This document shows positions 1 to 7,235 of a DNA stretch of 29,469 nt, piece after piece. The notes under the pieces are model-generated. The model did no database searches, was not told the origin of the DNA, and was given only the letters and a program-made list of their open reading frames with translations. The position numbers and the translations under genes are program-made. Source of the stretch: a virus; the IMG/VR virus record IMGVR_UViG_3300025450_000090, positions 1 through 29,469 of that record; one strand, given 5' to 3'. Within the stretch, counting starts at the first letter, position 1. Each line of letters begins with the position of its first letter.

Positions 1-188
1 TCTAATACCGCTTCAATTTCTTGCAGTTGATTAAAGCGTTGTTCTGTTTCGCCTGGCAAATTGCTCAAGGCCTTTTCAACATTACCACGAATTTTAACGT
101 CAGCTTTAGCTGCATTAAGTTCGCCTTCATAATAATCAATAAAGGCTGGGATTTCTCCCAAATCTGCTACTATTCGATTATACCACAT
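1..188 (-). CDS. uvsY: Probable UvsY-like recombination mediator, C-terminus cut off by window edge
   Basis: An open frame starts with ATG at 188 and runs without a stop to base 1, so only the first 62 or so residues are present. The segment is strongly helical and charged. It begins MWYNRIVADL and includes a LPGETEQRFNQLQEIEA stretch that I associate from memory with UvsY of marine T4-like phages. In T4, UvsY helps UvsX displace gp32 from single-stranded DNA. Its start overlaps the stop of the upstream radical SAM gene by 11 nt, so it is the next gene of the same minus-strand operon that carries uvsX. The family call rests on this short segment and the context, so it is moderate. Confidence 0.55.
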   Translation of the reverse strand, partial: MWYNRIVADLGEIPAFIDYYEGELNAAKADVKIRGNVEKALSNLPGETEQRFNQLQEIEAVL

Positions 189-1425
189 TGTCTAATACCT
201 CAGTAAGCCATGGAAAAGTTGTACGCCATGATTGGTTTCTACGTCTGTCTAATTCATCTAAGTATGTACGCAATTTAACTATTTCATTTAGATTTTTGTC
301 TGCAGATGTAACCTGCGACTTTATACCTGCCATGTATTTCTTTGCTTCTTCCAGCGACCAATCACCAGTGGGCATGGCCGACAGTATAGCGTCAAAATGC
401 TGTGCAAAATAATTCCTACCAAAGATGTCGGGATTCAAATAGGACGGTTCTGTTACTGTCATAAAATATTGTCCAATTTTTCTTGTTTGCCTCTGTTGGT
501 TAACATACTTAATTAATTCAACTGTCGACGGAATTGAAAGTGCCGATAGAGTTTGATTTACATTTAACGTAATCCAACGCTCACTGACTAAAAATTCAAA
601 ATTTTTGCGCCACTGCTCTAAATCAAGTCCATGTCTAATATACTCTTGCTCTGCACCCCAACAATCAATGCTGGCAGTTAAATCAAATCTCTTAATTTTT
701 CTTTTACTTACTAAATCTTTAATTCTGTAAATTTGCTGTTTAAACTTCTCTGGATCTATCATTAGGTTACTTACAATGTTAAATTCCAGATCTGCATTAA
801 CACGATTATACAAGAAATCTAAACAAATGTCAAATTGTTGTTGATAAAATGGTTCCCCACCTAATATATGTAATCTGCGTATGGTTGAATAATTATCATC
901 CATCCATTGCCAAAACTTTTCGGTTATCTCGCTGAATCTATTGTGTTTTGTTGTGTAGTTGTCAATTACCAACCCATTCTTTTCAAATCGTCCAAACTTT
1001 TTATTTTCGTGTTGTATTTTACTACTGAATACATCTGAACAATAGATACAGCTCATATTACACACGTTGTCAAAATATACTTCAACAATCCTGGGAGTCA
1101 CAGTAACAGCATGTGGGTCATGGTCTAATTCTGGCGGAGTTAAATCCGGAATCTGTAGATGTAACATACGATCACTTGATCCACCTGCGTCTTCAATTTT
1201 ACGACAGTACTCGCATCCACCTGCAGGCCACTGGCCATCGAGCATGAGTTCTCTATCGGCAATCTTTTTTGGTGTGTTATGAAACGATTTAAAATCGTCT
1301 ACATCAAAGTCAGTTTTGCCAACCCTATGGCAACTATTAGTTGTGCCATTGTATAGATAAACCGTACTCCAAGTCCATTTAAGTTGGCAGGCGGTTTCTG
1401 TTTTAATTGGAAAATACTTATTCAT
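178..1425 (-). CDS. Radical SAM protein with N-terminal twitch/SPASM-like domain (paralogue A)
   Basis: A 415-residue protein. The radical SAM [4Fe-4S] motif CNMSCIYC is at C122/C126/C129, followed by the SAM-contacting LGGEPF strand. Ahead of the core, C13, C32, C71 and C74 form a C-x18-C...C-x2-C set that probably holds an auxiliary cluster. This matches proteins with an N-terminal twitch domain, a permuted relative of the usual C-terminal SPASM domain. The C-terminus carries a LDELDRRRN motif also seen in its paralogues. Such enzymes use a 5'-deoxyadenosyl radical; the substrate here is unknown. The start overlaps the previous gene by 8 nt, implying translational coupling. The fold and family are secure; a peptide, nucleotide or sugar substrate cannot be chosen from sequence. 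Confidence 0.85.
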   Translation of the reverse strand: MNKYFPIKTETACQLKWTWSTVYLYNGTTNSCHRVGKTDFDVDDFKSFHNTPKKIADRELMLDGQWPAGGCEYCRKIEDAGGSSDRMLHLQIPDLTPPELDHDPHAVTVTPRIVEVYFDNVCNMSCIYCSDVFSSKIQHENKKFGRFEKNGLVIDNYTTKHNRFSEITEKFWQWMDDNYSTIRRLHILGGEPFYQQQFDICLDFLYNRVNADLEFNIVSNLMIDPEKFKQQIYRIKDLVSKRKIKRFDLTASIDCWGAEQEYIRHGLDLEQWRKNFEFLVSERWITLNVNQTLSALSIPSTVELIKYVNQQRQTRKIGQYFMTVTEPSYLNPDIFGRNYFAQHFDAILSAMPTGDWSLEEAKKYMAGIKSQVTSADKNLNEIVKLRTYLDELDRRRNQSWRTTFPWLTEVLDNVV

Positions 1426-2533
1426 TGATCCAGTTGATAAAATGATTGGGGAATATTGATAAATTTATATTTCTACGGTGAGCAAATTCATTTACGTATG
1501 CTTTTAGTTTTGTTCGTTGTTCTACAGTTGGCTCTACTTGTAGAGTTTGCTCAACTCCTGTTAATTTGGAATACAAATCTTTACTAACAGGGTCCAGTAC
1601 GCTGGCACTTAGATAATCTGGATCTGTACATAAATTGACAATATCTCGGGCGGTACCAAACTCTTGTCGGAATTGGTCGAGCCCGTGGATAGTTAAATTA
1701 CTAACCACTGTACAAAATCTATAATTAAATCTTTTTTGTATTAATTCTAAATTACTTAAAAAATTGGCCCAGGTATTTCCGTAACGGTTAAACTCGTAAA
1801 ATTTATCTGTATTCTCAGCACTGATTGTAAATGTCACTGTGTCAGGCAAGGTATCTAATATTCGTTCTAATCTTTTTGTATCGACACCGAGTCCAGTGAA
1901 TATATCCACAGGGCCATGTAAACTATCAACTAACTCGGCCAGGCCATTGTATAAGAACGGCTCTCCACCAGTAATTTCAATTTGCTGGGCTGTTTTAATA
2001 TTACGCAACTCGTCAACAATTAACTGATAGCTGTCGCTGGACTTAATTGCTCGTTGCCCTAACTTTAGCACAATCTTGTCATTGTTATTGATACGATAGC
2101 GTTCCTCGTCTAAATAAGGGCCGTTGGTGTCAATATCACGCAACCAGGCTGTACTATATTGTTTACAACAATAGCTACAGGTTAAATTACAATCACTGCC
2201 TAAATTAATGTGTAGTGTAGTAGGATCTGCTGTTGTGTGAGTCTGCTGGTCAGACCCCATTGATGTTCTACGACTTGGTAGGCCAGCACGTTCGGCACGC
2301 CAACAAGTATCTTCGCAACTGGCCACCGGAAGACCGTTGAGCATCTGCTCACGTTCTTTTTGTAGGGTAGGAGTATTAAATAGTTGCCCAGGATTAGATC
2401 GTAGCCAGGCTAAATCAATTTTTTCAGGAGTAGCCGCACAGCAAGAAGCCATAGAGCGGCGTTCGGGCTCTATGGTCAACCACCAAAACTTTTGAGAACA
2501 ATAATACTGATTCTCAATAATCGTCTTCGACAT
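1418..2533 (-). CDS. Radical SAM protein with N-terminal twitch/SPASM-like domain (paralogue B)
   Basis: A 371-residue paralogue of the neighbouring gene. The radical SAM motif CNLTCSYC is at C115/C119/C122, with one extra adjacent cysteine (C123). The GGEPF motif follows in EITGGEPFLYNG. N-terminal auxiliary cysteines are C12, C31, C32, C73 and C77. The last pair has three rather than two residues between cysteines, and C31/C32 are adjacent, so cluster ligation may differ from paralogue A. The C-terminal end has the family-like EFAHRRN motif. It overlaps the 76-residue upstream gene by 20 nt and the downstream paralogue by 8 nt. The two proteins are diverged, so they probably act on different substrates or steps rather than being a recent duplication. 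The substrate is unknown. Confidence 0.83.
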   Translation of the reverse strand: MSKTIIENQYYCSQKFWWLTIEPERRSMASCCAATPEKIDLAWLRSNPGQLFNTPTLQKEREQMLNGLPVASCEDTCWRAERAGLPSRRTSMGSDQQTHTTADPTTLHINLGSDCNLTCSYCCKQYSTAWLRDIDTNGPYLDEERYRINNNDKIVLKLGQRAIKSSDSYQLIVDELRNIKTAQQIEITGGEPFLYNGLAELVDSLHGPVDIFTGLGVDTKRLERILDTLPDTVTFTISAENTDKFYEFNRYGNTWANFLSNLELIQKRFNYRFCTVVSNLTIHGLDQFRQEFGTARDIVNLCTDPDYLSASVLDPVSKDLYSKLTGVEQTLQVEPTVEQRTKLKAYVNEFAHRRNINLSIFPNHFINWINE

Positions 2534-2744
2534 CCTCTTCTTCGTCTTCGTCCTCTGATGTATACTCTTTCATAGCACGTTTTAATATGCTATCAGTAGT
2601 ACCAAACTCTTTGAGTTCCTGGTCGCCTAACATATCAACCATAACACTCATTAAGTTATCAGCGGCTTCTTGACGGTCCTTTTGAGGAATATATTGTTTT
2701 AAGATTATATATACTTCGCTTAATACGTCAACATCGATACTCAT
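2514..2744 (-). CDS. Small acidic protein downstream of uvsX, function unknown
   Basis: A 76-residue protein with a helical N-terminal two thirds (VLSEVYIILKQYIPQKDR and onward) and a very acidic tail made almost only of Glu and Asp after residue 62. Its start overlaps the uvsX stop by 4 nt, so it is very likely co-translated with the recombinase. I recall similar small proteins beside uvsX in marine T4-like phages, so it is probably a conserved core companion, not part of the radical SAM cargo. An acidic tail of this kind could contact a DNA-binding protein or mimic DNA, but that is inference. No catalytic motif is visible. It is too long and lacks the small-residue core expected of a typical modified-peptide precursor. 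Confidence 0.7.
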   Translation of the reverse strand: MSIDVDVLSEVYIILKQYIPQKDRQEAADNLMSVMVDMLGDQELKEFGTTDSILKRAMKEYTSEDEDEEEDVEDDY

Positions 2745-3856
2745 TCTGTAACTTCCTCTTTTTTAGATTTTTTAACAGATGGTGTCGCTTCTTCGATTTC
2801 TTCAACTACTTCTTCCACTGCGTCTTTGTGTGGATTGTTTACAAAATCGGCCATGATTTTATCCAATGAACTGTCTTCATTACGTTCCCATGCTTTACGG
2901 AACTGTTTAATAACAGTACCATCTGCCAGAGTGTATTTAAGACTATTTCCATCTTTTTGCAACAACCCCTTGCCTTCAAACAAGTCTACCAAACCTGAGT
3001 ATGGATTCATACCTGTTTCGTAAGGAATTTTAATTTGTACTGATTCAAAAGGTTTAGCATAGCGTGTTTTCATAATTTTACAAGCGGCACGAATACCTTT
3101 AACTTCTGAAATCTTATTACCTTCGTCGTCCTCTTTTAACTTTAATTTACGCATAGCTACAACAATACTGGAAGCGTAGATAAAGCCCTGTCCACCTGAG
3201 ATCTTATCATCAGGATCAAACATGTCTTGACTTGCATAGGTGTGGTTTGTACAGATTAAACCAATATTTAAACTACCAAACATATTTACACAGTTACGAA
3301 CAAGTGCTGTAAGTGCTTTAGGCTTACGACCCATGTCACCTTTTAAGTCACCTGCTTCGAACTGATTAACATCTGTTGGAGTAAGCATCATACCTAACGA
3401 GTCTAATACAAATAAAACCTTGGGACGTTGATCTTCTGGCAATGCTTTATATTCTTTAGTAAAGTCATTAATAAGTTTAGCAACGTCGTCGATCATTGCC
3501 ACGTTAAGTTTAAGCAATTTGTCCTCAGAAGTGTCAACCCCAAGTGCTTTTAACCATGGCTCATCAAGTGCGTTTTCTGTATCGACTAAAATAACATAAA
3601 TGCCTTGTTCTTGTGCATTCTTAATTAAGTTACCTGAACAAATAAATGATTTACCTGCGCCAGACTCTCCAGCAAATACAGTAACTTTACCGAGCGGAAC
3701 ACCTTTGTGAAAGTCGCCGCTGATTAGATAGTTAAGAGCATAGTTGTTTGTTGAGATCCAGTCAGTTGGATCTGTAAATCCTACGCTAATGCCATCAATG
3801 CTTTTAGTGATACTTTTGCGAAACTTTGATACGTCAAATGGTTTAGTAATTGCCAT
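2741..3856 (-). CDS. uvsX: UvsX, RecA-like recombinase
   Basis: A 371-residue RecA/RAD51-superfamily ATPase that forms filaments on single-stranded DNA and drives strand exchange for recombination-dependent replication and repair. Walker A is GESGAGKS at residues 63-70. Walker B is VLFVLDSLG at about 147-155. The VDTENALDEPW segment corresponds to the catalytic Glu region, and an ISGGQGFIYASS stretch fits the DNA-binding loop. Length is close to T4 UvsX (about 390 residues). A good ribosome-binding site (AAGGAAAT) precedes ATG 3856. The C-terminus is Lys/Glu-rich, which is common in this family. It sits in the middle of the operon with radical SAM genes on both sides, an unusual setting for a core replication gene. 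Confidence 0.95.
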   Translation of the reverse strand: MAITKPFDVSKFRKSITKSIDGISVGFTDPTDWISTNNYALNYLISGDFHKGVPLGKVTVFAGESGAGKSFICSGNLIKNAQEQGIYVILVDTENALDEPWLKALGVDTSEDKLLKLNVAMIDDVAKLINDFTKEYKALPEDQRPKVLFVLDSLGMMLTPTDVNQFEAGDLKGDMGRKPKALTALVRNCVNMFGSLNIGLICTNHTYASQDMFDPDDKISGGQGFIYASSIVVAMRKLKLKEDDEGNKISEVKGIRAACKIMKTRYAKPFESVQIKIPYETGMNPYSGLVDLFEGKGLLQKDGNSLKYTLADGTVIKQFRKAWERNEDSSLDKIMADFVNNPHKDAVEEVVEEIEEATPSVKKSKKEEVTE

Positions 3857-3858
3857 GA

Positions 3859-5016
3859 TTAATTTCCTTCTTTAAGTTTATATAATTCTGTAAAAATTTT
3901 ACTGCTATCTAAATTACGTCTTGCATCTATCTCCGACAAACGTTGCCAAAACGTTTTCATATCTTTAGTAAAAGGACTACGAATATGTGCTAACAAATTT
4001 CTGTATCCATCCTCTAATAAGAATCCGGGTTTATCTGCAATACGTTTATTCAATTTTTCTTCAACTAAGTTTAGCACAGATTCTGGTAAATGTCTACAGT
4101 CAATCCACTCAGGTTCCACGATTGTGGTTAAAACAAAAGCGTTTGGGTGAAAATCTTGTGCCATAAAATAGTCGATACAATCGAAAACAGAAAAAGTATT
4201 GAGTATACACCAAACCATATTAAATGTAATCTTGTGTGGCAGTTGTTTGATTGTTTCTAAATTTTTTAGAAAATCCTGCCAAGAACTACCATAGCGTGTG
4301 TATTCAAATTCTTTATCTAAATTTTCTATGCTCACAGTCCAGTGTACATTTTTAAATTGGCAAAGCAACTCAAGTACATTGGTGTCTGTGGAACTTAAAT
4401 TAGTGTTTATCCTAATATTGACCTCAGGATTTTTTTCTAATAGGATTTCTAATAATTGCTCGTTCTCTTTAATAAGCATAGGTTCGCCACCGGCCAGATA
4501 AACATTTTTAATTTGGTGTGCGTTATTAAAAATATATTCTTTTAATTGTTTGAATTTTTCATCTGGAACTCGATCTATCTTTACACCTAACTCGCTGGCC
4601 CATTTACTGCTAAACACAGGAAAACAATAAACGCAGGCAAAGTTACAGGTATTGCGCCAACGTACATCAATTTGATTTAGATTAAAGTTGGTAGGATCGT
4701 CGTATAGCGTTGGATCGACTGATCTAAGTTCTTTCATATAATAAATTCTACTGCTAACAATATCGTGTGATGTTTTATTTTCTTCTAAATTATAACAGTA
4801 TCCGCAACTTGTAGGTTTTTCGCGATTTATTATTTGTTGTTTGATCTTTGTGTTTATTTCGCCAGTCATTACTTGTTCGATCGTATTTTCGCGAACGTTG
4901 CCAATCACATCGTAAGCACAGATACAATTTTTAACATTACCATCGGGCATGACTACAAAGCCGGTCCAGGGCAACGGGCAAAATGCTTTATTAGTTAAAA
5001 TATCTTTAGGTGTCAT
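3859..5016 (-). CDS. Radical SAM protein with N-terminal twitch/SPASM-like domain (paralogue C)
   Basis: A 385-residue protein, the most canonical of the four paralogues. The N-terminal domain starts AFCPLPWTGFVVMPDGNVKN and has cysteines C13, C31, C33, C71 and C74. That pattern of C-x-LPW, a PDG turn, then C-x-C and CGYC looks like a SPASM/twitch cluster domain moved to the N-terminus. The radical SAM motif CNFACVYC lies at C124/C128/C131, and GGEPM follows in VYLAGGEPMLI. The C-terminal LSEIDARRN motif matches the other paralogues. The gene ends 2 nt before uvsX, with the uvsX ribosome-binding site inside its 3' end, and overlaps the upstream dehydrogenase by 4 nt. The enzyme class is secure; the substrate is not known. 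Confidence 0.87.
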   Translation of the reverse strand: MTPKDILTNKAFCPLPWTGFVVMPDGNVKNCICAYDVIGNVRENTIEQVMTGEINTKIKQQIINREKPTSCGYCYNLEENKTSHDIVSSRIYYMKELRSVDPTLYDDPTNFNLNQIDVRWRNTCNFACVYCFPVFSSKWASELGVKIDRVPDEKFKQLKEYIFNNAHQIKNVYLAGGEPMLIKENEQLLEILLEKNPEVNIRINTNLSSTDTNVLELLCQFKNVHWTVSIENLDKEFEYTRYGSSWQDFLKNLETIKQLPHKITFNMVWCILNTFSVFDCIDYFMAQDFHPNAFVLTTIVEPEWIDCRHLPESVLNLVEEKLNKRIADKPGFLLEDGYRNLLAHIRSPFTKDMKTFWQRLSEIDARRNLDSSKIFTELYKLKEGN

Positions 5017-5522
5017 TGTGATCCTAAACTTATATCAGGAATAGTTAATCCGTTTGCTTCGGCCATTTTAAAAACACTAACTAACACTCTTGCCCATGTT
5101 GCTGGATCGGCACCTGGTATATTATCGTGTGTTGCTACTTGTCCAGGACGTACTAATGTGATACGTGGGCCATCGATGGTTCTTAATTGTTTTACCGCTT
5201 CTTCAAGTGCCACTTTTTGTAAACGGTATTCATCTAAACTATTAGTAGATGTATGTTGAGTTAACATAGTGCTAATAACCATAATATGTTTGTTGGTTTT
5301 GTGCCAACGTCGAGCCACTTCAAATAATAATTCAGTCTGTGCGAACCCGGCCTGTGCATTGTTAATAAACATATCACAAGGTTCGATCATGTCTGCCGCT
5401 TTAGGAATATTACGTATATTATTACCCTCGCGGCGACTAATACCGATTATTTCGTTTCCCCAGTAGGCTTCGGCAAGTGCAGCGCCAATGCCGGCTGTGT
5501 GTCCTGTAATTGCTATTTTCAT
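5013..5522 (-). CDS. Short-chain dehydrogenase/reductase (SDR)
   Basis: A 169-residue NAD(P)-dependent oxidoreductase with a Rossmann fold. Visible motifs are the cofactor loop TGHTAGIG (residues 6-13), the NNA strand end at 54-56, a catalytic-region Ser (S84) and the active-site YRLQK (Y99, K103) with the usual Y-x3-K spacing. At 169 residues it is shorter than most SDRs (about 250), so the substrate-binding region is reduced. It overlaps both neighbours by 4 nt (ATGA), between a radical SAM gene and a small 2OG-oxygenase-like fragment. An oxidation or reduction step in the same pathway as those genes is likely but inferred. The substrate is unknown. Confidence 0.85.
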   Translation of the reverse strand: MKIAITGHTAGIGAALAEAYWGNEIIGISRREGNNIRNIPKAADMIEPCDMFINNAQAGFAQTELLFEVARRWHKTNKHIMVISTMLTQHTSTNSLDEYRLQKVALEEAVKQLRTIDGPRITLVRPGQVATHDNIPGADPATWARVLVSVFKMAEANGLTIPDISLGSQ

Positions 5523-5713
5523 TTTAGTAGGTGTATTGGATCATTTTTAAATGTAAAACTTGCTATGACTCTTGGTGTGATTGCAGGATCTATTTTAATT
5601 ACTGAATGTGCTAATCTTGAATTAAACACTACCGGTTTTGATAAATTATGTAATTCTGCTATTAATTCTAAATCTATGTCCTGGCATTCTAATTCTAAAA
5701 AAGGTTTTAACAT
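5519..5713 (-). CDS. 64-residue protein resembling the C-terminal half of a 2OG-Fe(II) dioxygenase
   Basis: A short ORF fused into the operon by overlaps on both sides (TAATG with the upstream gene, ATGA with the SDR). The segment VVFNSRLAHSVIKIDPAI then PRVIASFTF looks like the last strands of a double-stranded beta-helix dioxygenase. H36 would be the distal iron ligand, and R48, 12 residues later, the 2-oxoglutarate-binding Arg. The full 2OG oxygenase at 8323-8895 has the same H...R spacing of 12. The H-x-D half of the active site is absent, so on its own it should not bind iron normally. It may be a decayed remnant, a partner subunit, or an unrelated small protein. The homology is my visual alignment only. 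Confidence 0.5.
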   Translation of the reverse strand: MLKPFLELECQDIDLELIAELHNLSKPVVFNSRLAHSVIKIDPAITPRVIASFTFKNDPIHLLK

Positions 5714-6594
5714 TATATATTTCTTAACCGCTTTTGTTCTTGTATATAGTTGTTAATACTGGTCTGATCTGTATTGCCAACTTCTAATACTGCTGGCTCC
5801 TTAAGATAAGCATAGCCATGATCAATACCGTGCTCTTGAGCAAATGCCTGGATGGCAGGTAAATTATTGACATTTAATACGCTGACAGTTGTCCATAAAT
5901 TTAATTTAACAGGCATAGTTTTATATTGCATTAGGTTTTTATAAAAGGTGTCCCAACGAATAGGCCAGCGCATAAATTCAAATACTTCGCCAATGCCGTC
6001 ACAGCTTGCGGTAACTGTAACTTCAATACCACGCTCGGCAATGGCAGTTAATTCTTCTAATACTATATTACAATTTGTATTAAGTCTAAGTGTGCGAAGA
6101 TTGGGTGGTAAGTTGTCTAATATCTTTTTATAATTTTTACTGTAACTTGGCTCGCCACCGTTGATATCTAAGTGGCGAATACGTTCTTGCGGTAATGCCC
6201 AATATCCACGACTATTGTCTACTATGGGAAACGTTTTGCCATGCAATGAACCAATGCGTGTACTACACTCTGGACTACAGGTTTGACAGGCTGCATTACA
6301 AACATTATCTAAAACCCCACCAACCTGCAGATAATCTTTTTGTGTTTCTAATGTGTCCACGGCAATAGCGTGTATTCTTATACTACTGGGAGTTTTTTGT
6401 TCAACTTCTTTACAGCGTATACATTCTGCCGGCCATGTGCCAAATTTAAAAAGTTCTTTTACATTAGCTAACCAACTACTGCCGTCCATATCTGCCAATG
6501 AGTTATAACGTGGAGCATTGACCATATGGCCGCACCGACTAACTGTGTTGTCGGGATTGAATCTTACAAAATGGTCTAATCGAGGACAGTACAT
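5713..6594 (-). CDS. Radical SAM protein with N-terminal twitch/SPASM-like domain (paralogue D, short)
   Basis: A 293-residue protein, the smallest of the four. The radical SAM motif CNAACQTC is at C99/C103/C106, with a further Cys at C110. The SAM-binding LDINGGEPSY follows. N-terminal auxiliary cysteines C3, C21, C58 and C61 keep the C-x17-C...C-x2-C pattern. Tyr in the third position of the usual CxxxCxYC core is replaced by Thr. Compared with paralogues A-C it lacks roughly 80-120 residues, mostly in the C-terminal third, but it keeps a reduced QKRLRN end. It may therefore be a minimal active form or partly degenerate. It overlaps the sulfotransferase gene by 19 nt. The substrate is unknown. 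Confidence 0.8.
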   Translation of the reverse strand: MYCPRLDHFVRFNPDNTVSRCGHMVNAPRYNSLADMDGSSWLANVKELFKFGTWPAECIRCKEVEQKTPSSIRIHAIAVDTLETQKDYLQVGGVLDNVCNAACQTCSPECSTRIGSLHGKTFPIVDNSRGYWALPQERIRHLDINGGEPSYSKNYKKILDNLPPNLRTLRLNTNCNIVLEELTAIAERGIEVTVTASCDGIGEVFEFMRWPIRWDTFYKNLMQYKTMPVKLNLWTTVSVLNVNNLPAIQAFAQEHGIDHGYAYLKEPAVLEVGNTDQTSINNYIQEQKRLRNI

Positions 6595-7193
6595 AAACCC
6601 TTGTTTCTTTGAATAACTTCTTGGTATAAGTCAGAGTATTTAACTTTTATATGTGCCAGTATCTCTGTAAATTTGGCTGTTTGTCCAACAAAGTCTTCGG
6701 TTAATACTTTATCTAACTGTAAATAATACCATAACTTATTGTTTGATTTAAAATAGTCTGTTAGTGTTTCGTCACGTGCTAATACATTCCACGTTAATTC
6801 TGTCGCGTTGCTTAGTTCGGTCCAAGGTACAATAGTAATCCAAGGATTATTAGTTTGTCTAACTAAGTTAACTAACCAATGGAACTGTAGGGCAAAATGT
6901 CTATCTAAGAACAAGTATTGATCTATCATTGTCAATGCTGTTGCACGATCCAAATGAGGATTGTTTTTTAGATAGGTTTGTACTCCACTGACATAACGTT
7001 CAAAAGGTTCACGTACATATACCTGTACCTGTGCCACCCGAGTTTGTAATTGATCTCGGGGAACTAATTCTGGATGGTCGGCTCTAAGACTGCTGGAACC
7101 ATTTTTAAATATTGGATAGATCAGCTGGCCATTCTTACCGACAAGTATTTCACACTCATCGGGAAAGAGGATGGGATCTAAATAACTCAGCAT
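6576..7193 (-). CDS. Sulfotransferase family protein (PAPS-dependent, carbohydrate type)
   Basis: A 205-residue protein with the two signatures of PAPS-binding sulfotransferases: a 5'-phosphosulfate loop PIFKNGSSSL (residues 27-36) and a 3'-phosphate motif VREPFERYVSGV (60-71), as in membrane-type carbohydrate sulfotransferases. These enzymes move sulfate from PAPS to a hydroxyl, often on a glycan. I placed the start at ATG 7193. A longer frame from TTG 7232 would translate through the gp32 terminator hairpin and is unlikely. The ATG lies 2 bases beyond the terminator U-tract with no clear ribosome-binding site, so expression may depend on read-through or a promoter I cannot see. It overlaps the next radical SAM gene by 19 nt. 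The acceptor molecule is unknown. Confidence 0.75.
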   Translation of the reverse strand: MLSYLDPILFPDECEILVGKNGQLIYPIFKNGSSSLRADHPELVPRDQLQTRVAQVQVYVREPFERYVSGVQTYLKNNPHLDRATALTMIDQYLFLDRHFALQFHWLVNLVRQTNNPWITIVPWTELSNATELTWNVLARDETLTDYFKSNNKLWYYLQLDKVLTEDFVGQTAKFTEILAHIKVKYSDLYQEVIQRNKGLCTVLD

Positions 7194-7195
7194 AG

Positions 7196-7224
7196 AAAAA
7201 GGGTAGGGACCGTAAGCCCTACCC
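7196..7224 (-). terminator. Intrinsic terminator after gp32
   Basis: On the minus strand, GGGTAGGG and its complement CCCTACCC (8 bp, 8-nt loop) are followed directly by five T residues. The hairpin begins 12 nt beyond the gp32 stop codon. T4 gene 32 is also followed by a terminator. It separates gp32 from the recombination and radical SAM operon, whose first start codon is just past the T-run. Confidence 0.85.
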
Positions 7225-7235
7225 AGACACAAGCA

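Noticed and set aside
2514-2744. The 76-residue acidic protein as a modified-peptide (RiPP) precursor for the radical SAM enzymes
   Set aside because: It has no leader/core layout, no Cys/Ser/Thr-rich core and no double-Gly cleavage site, and I recall homologues beside uvsX in phages without these enzymes.
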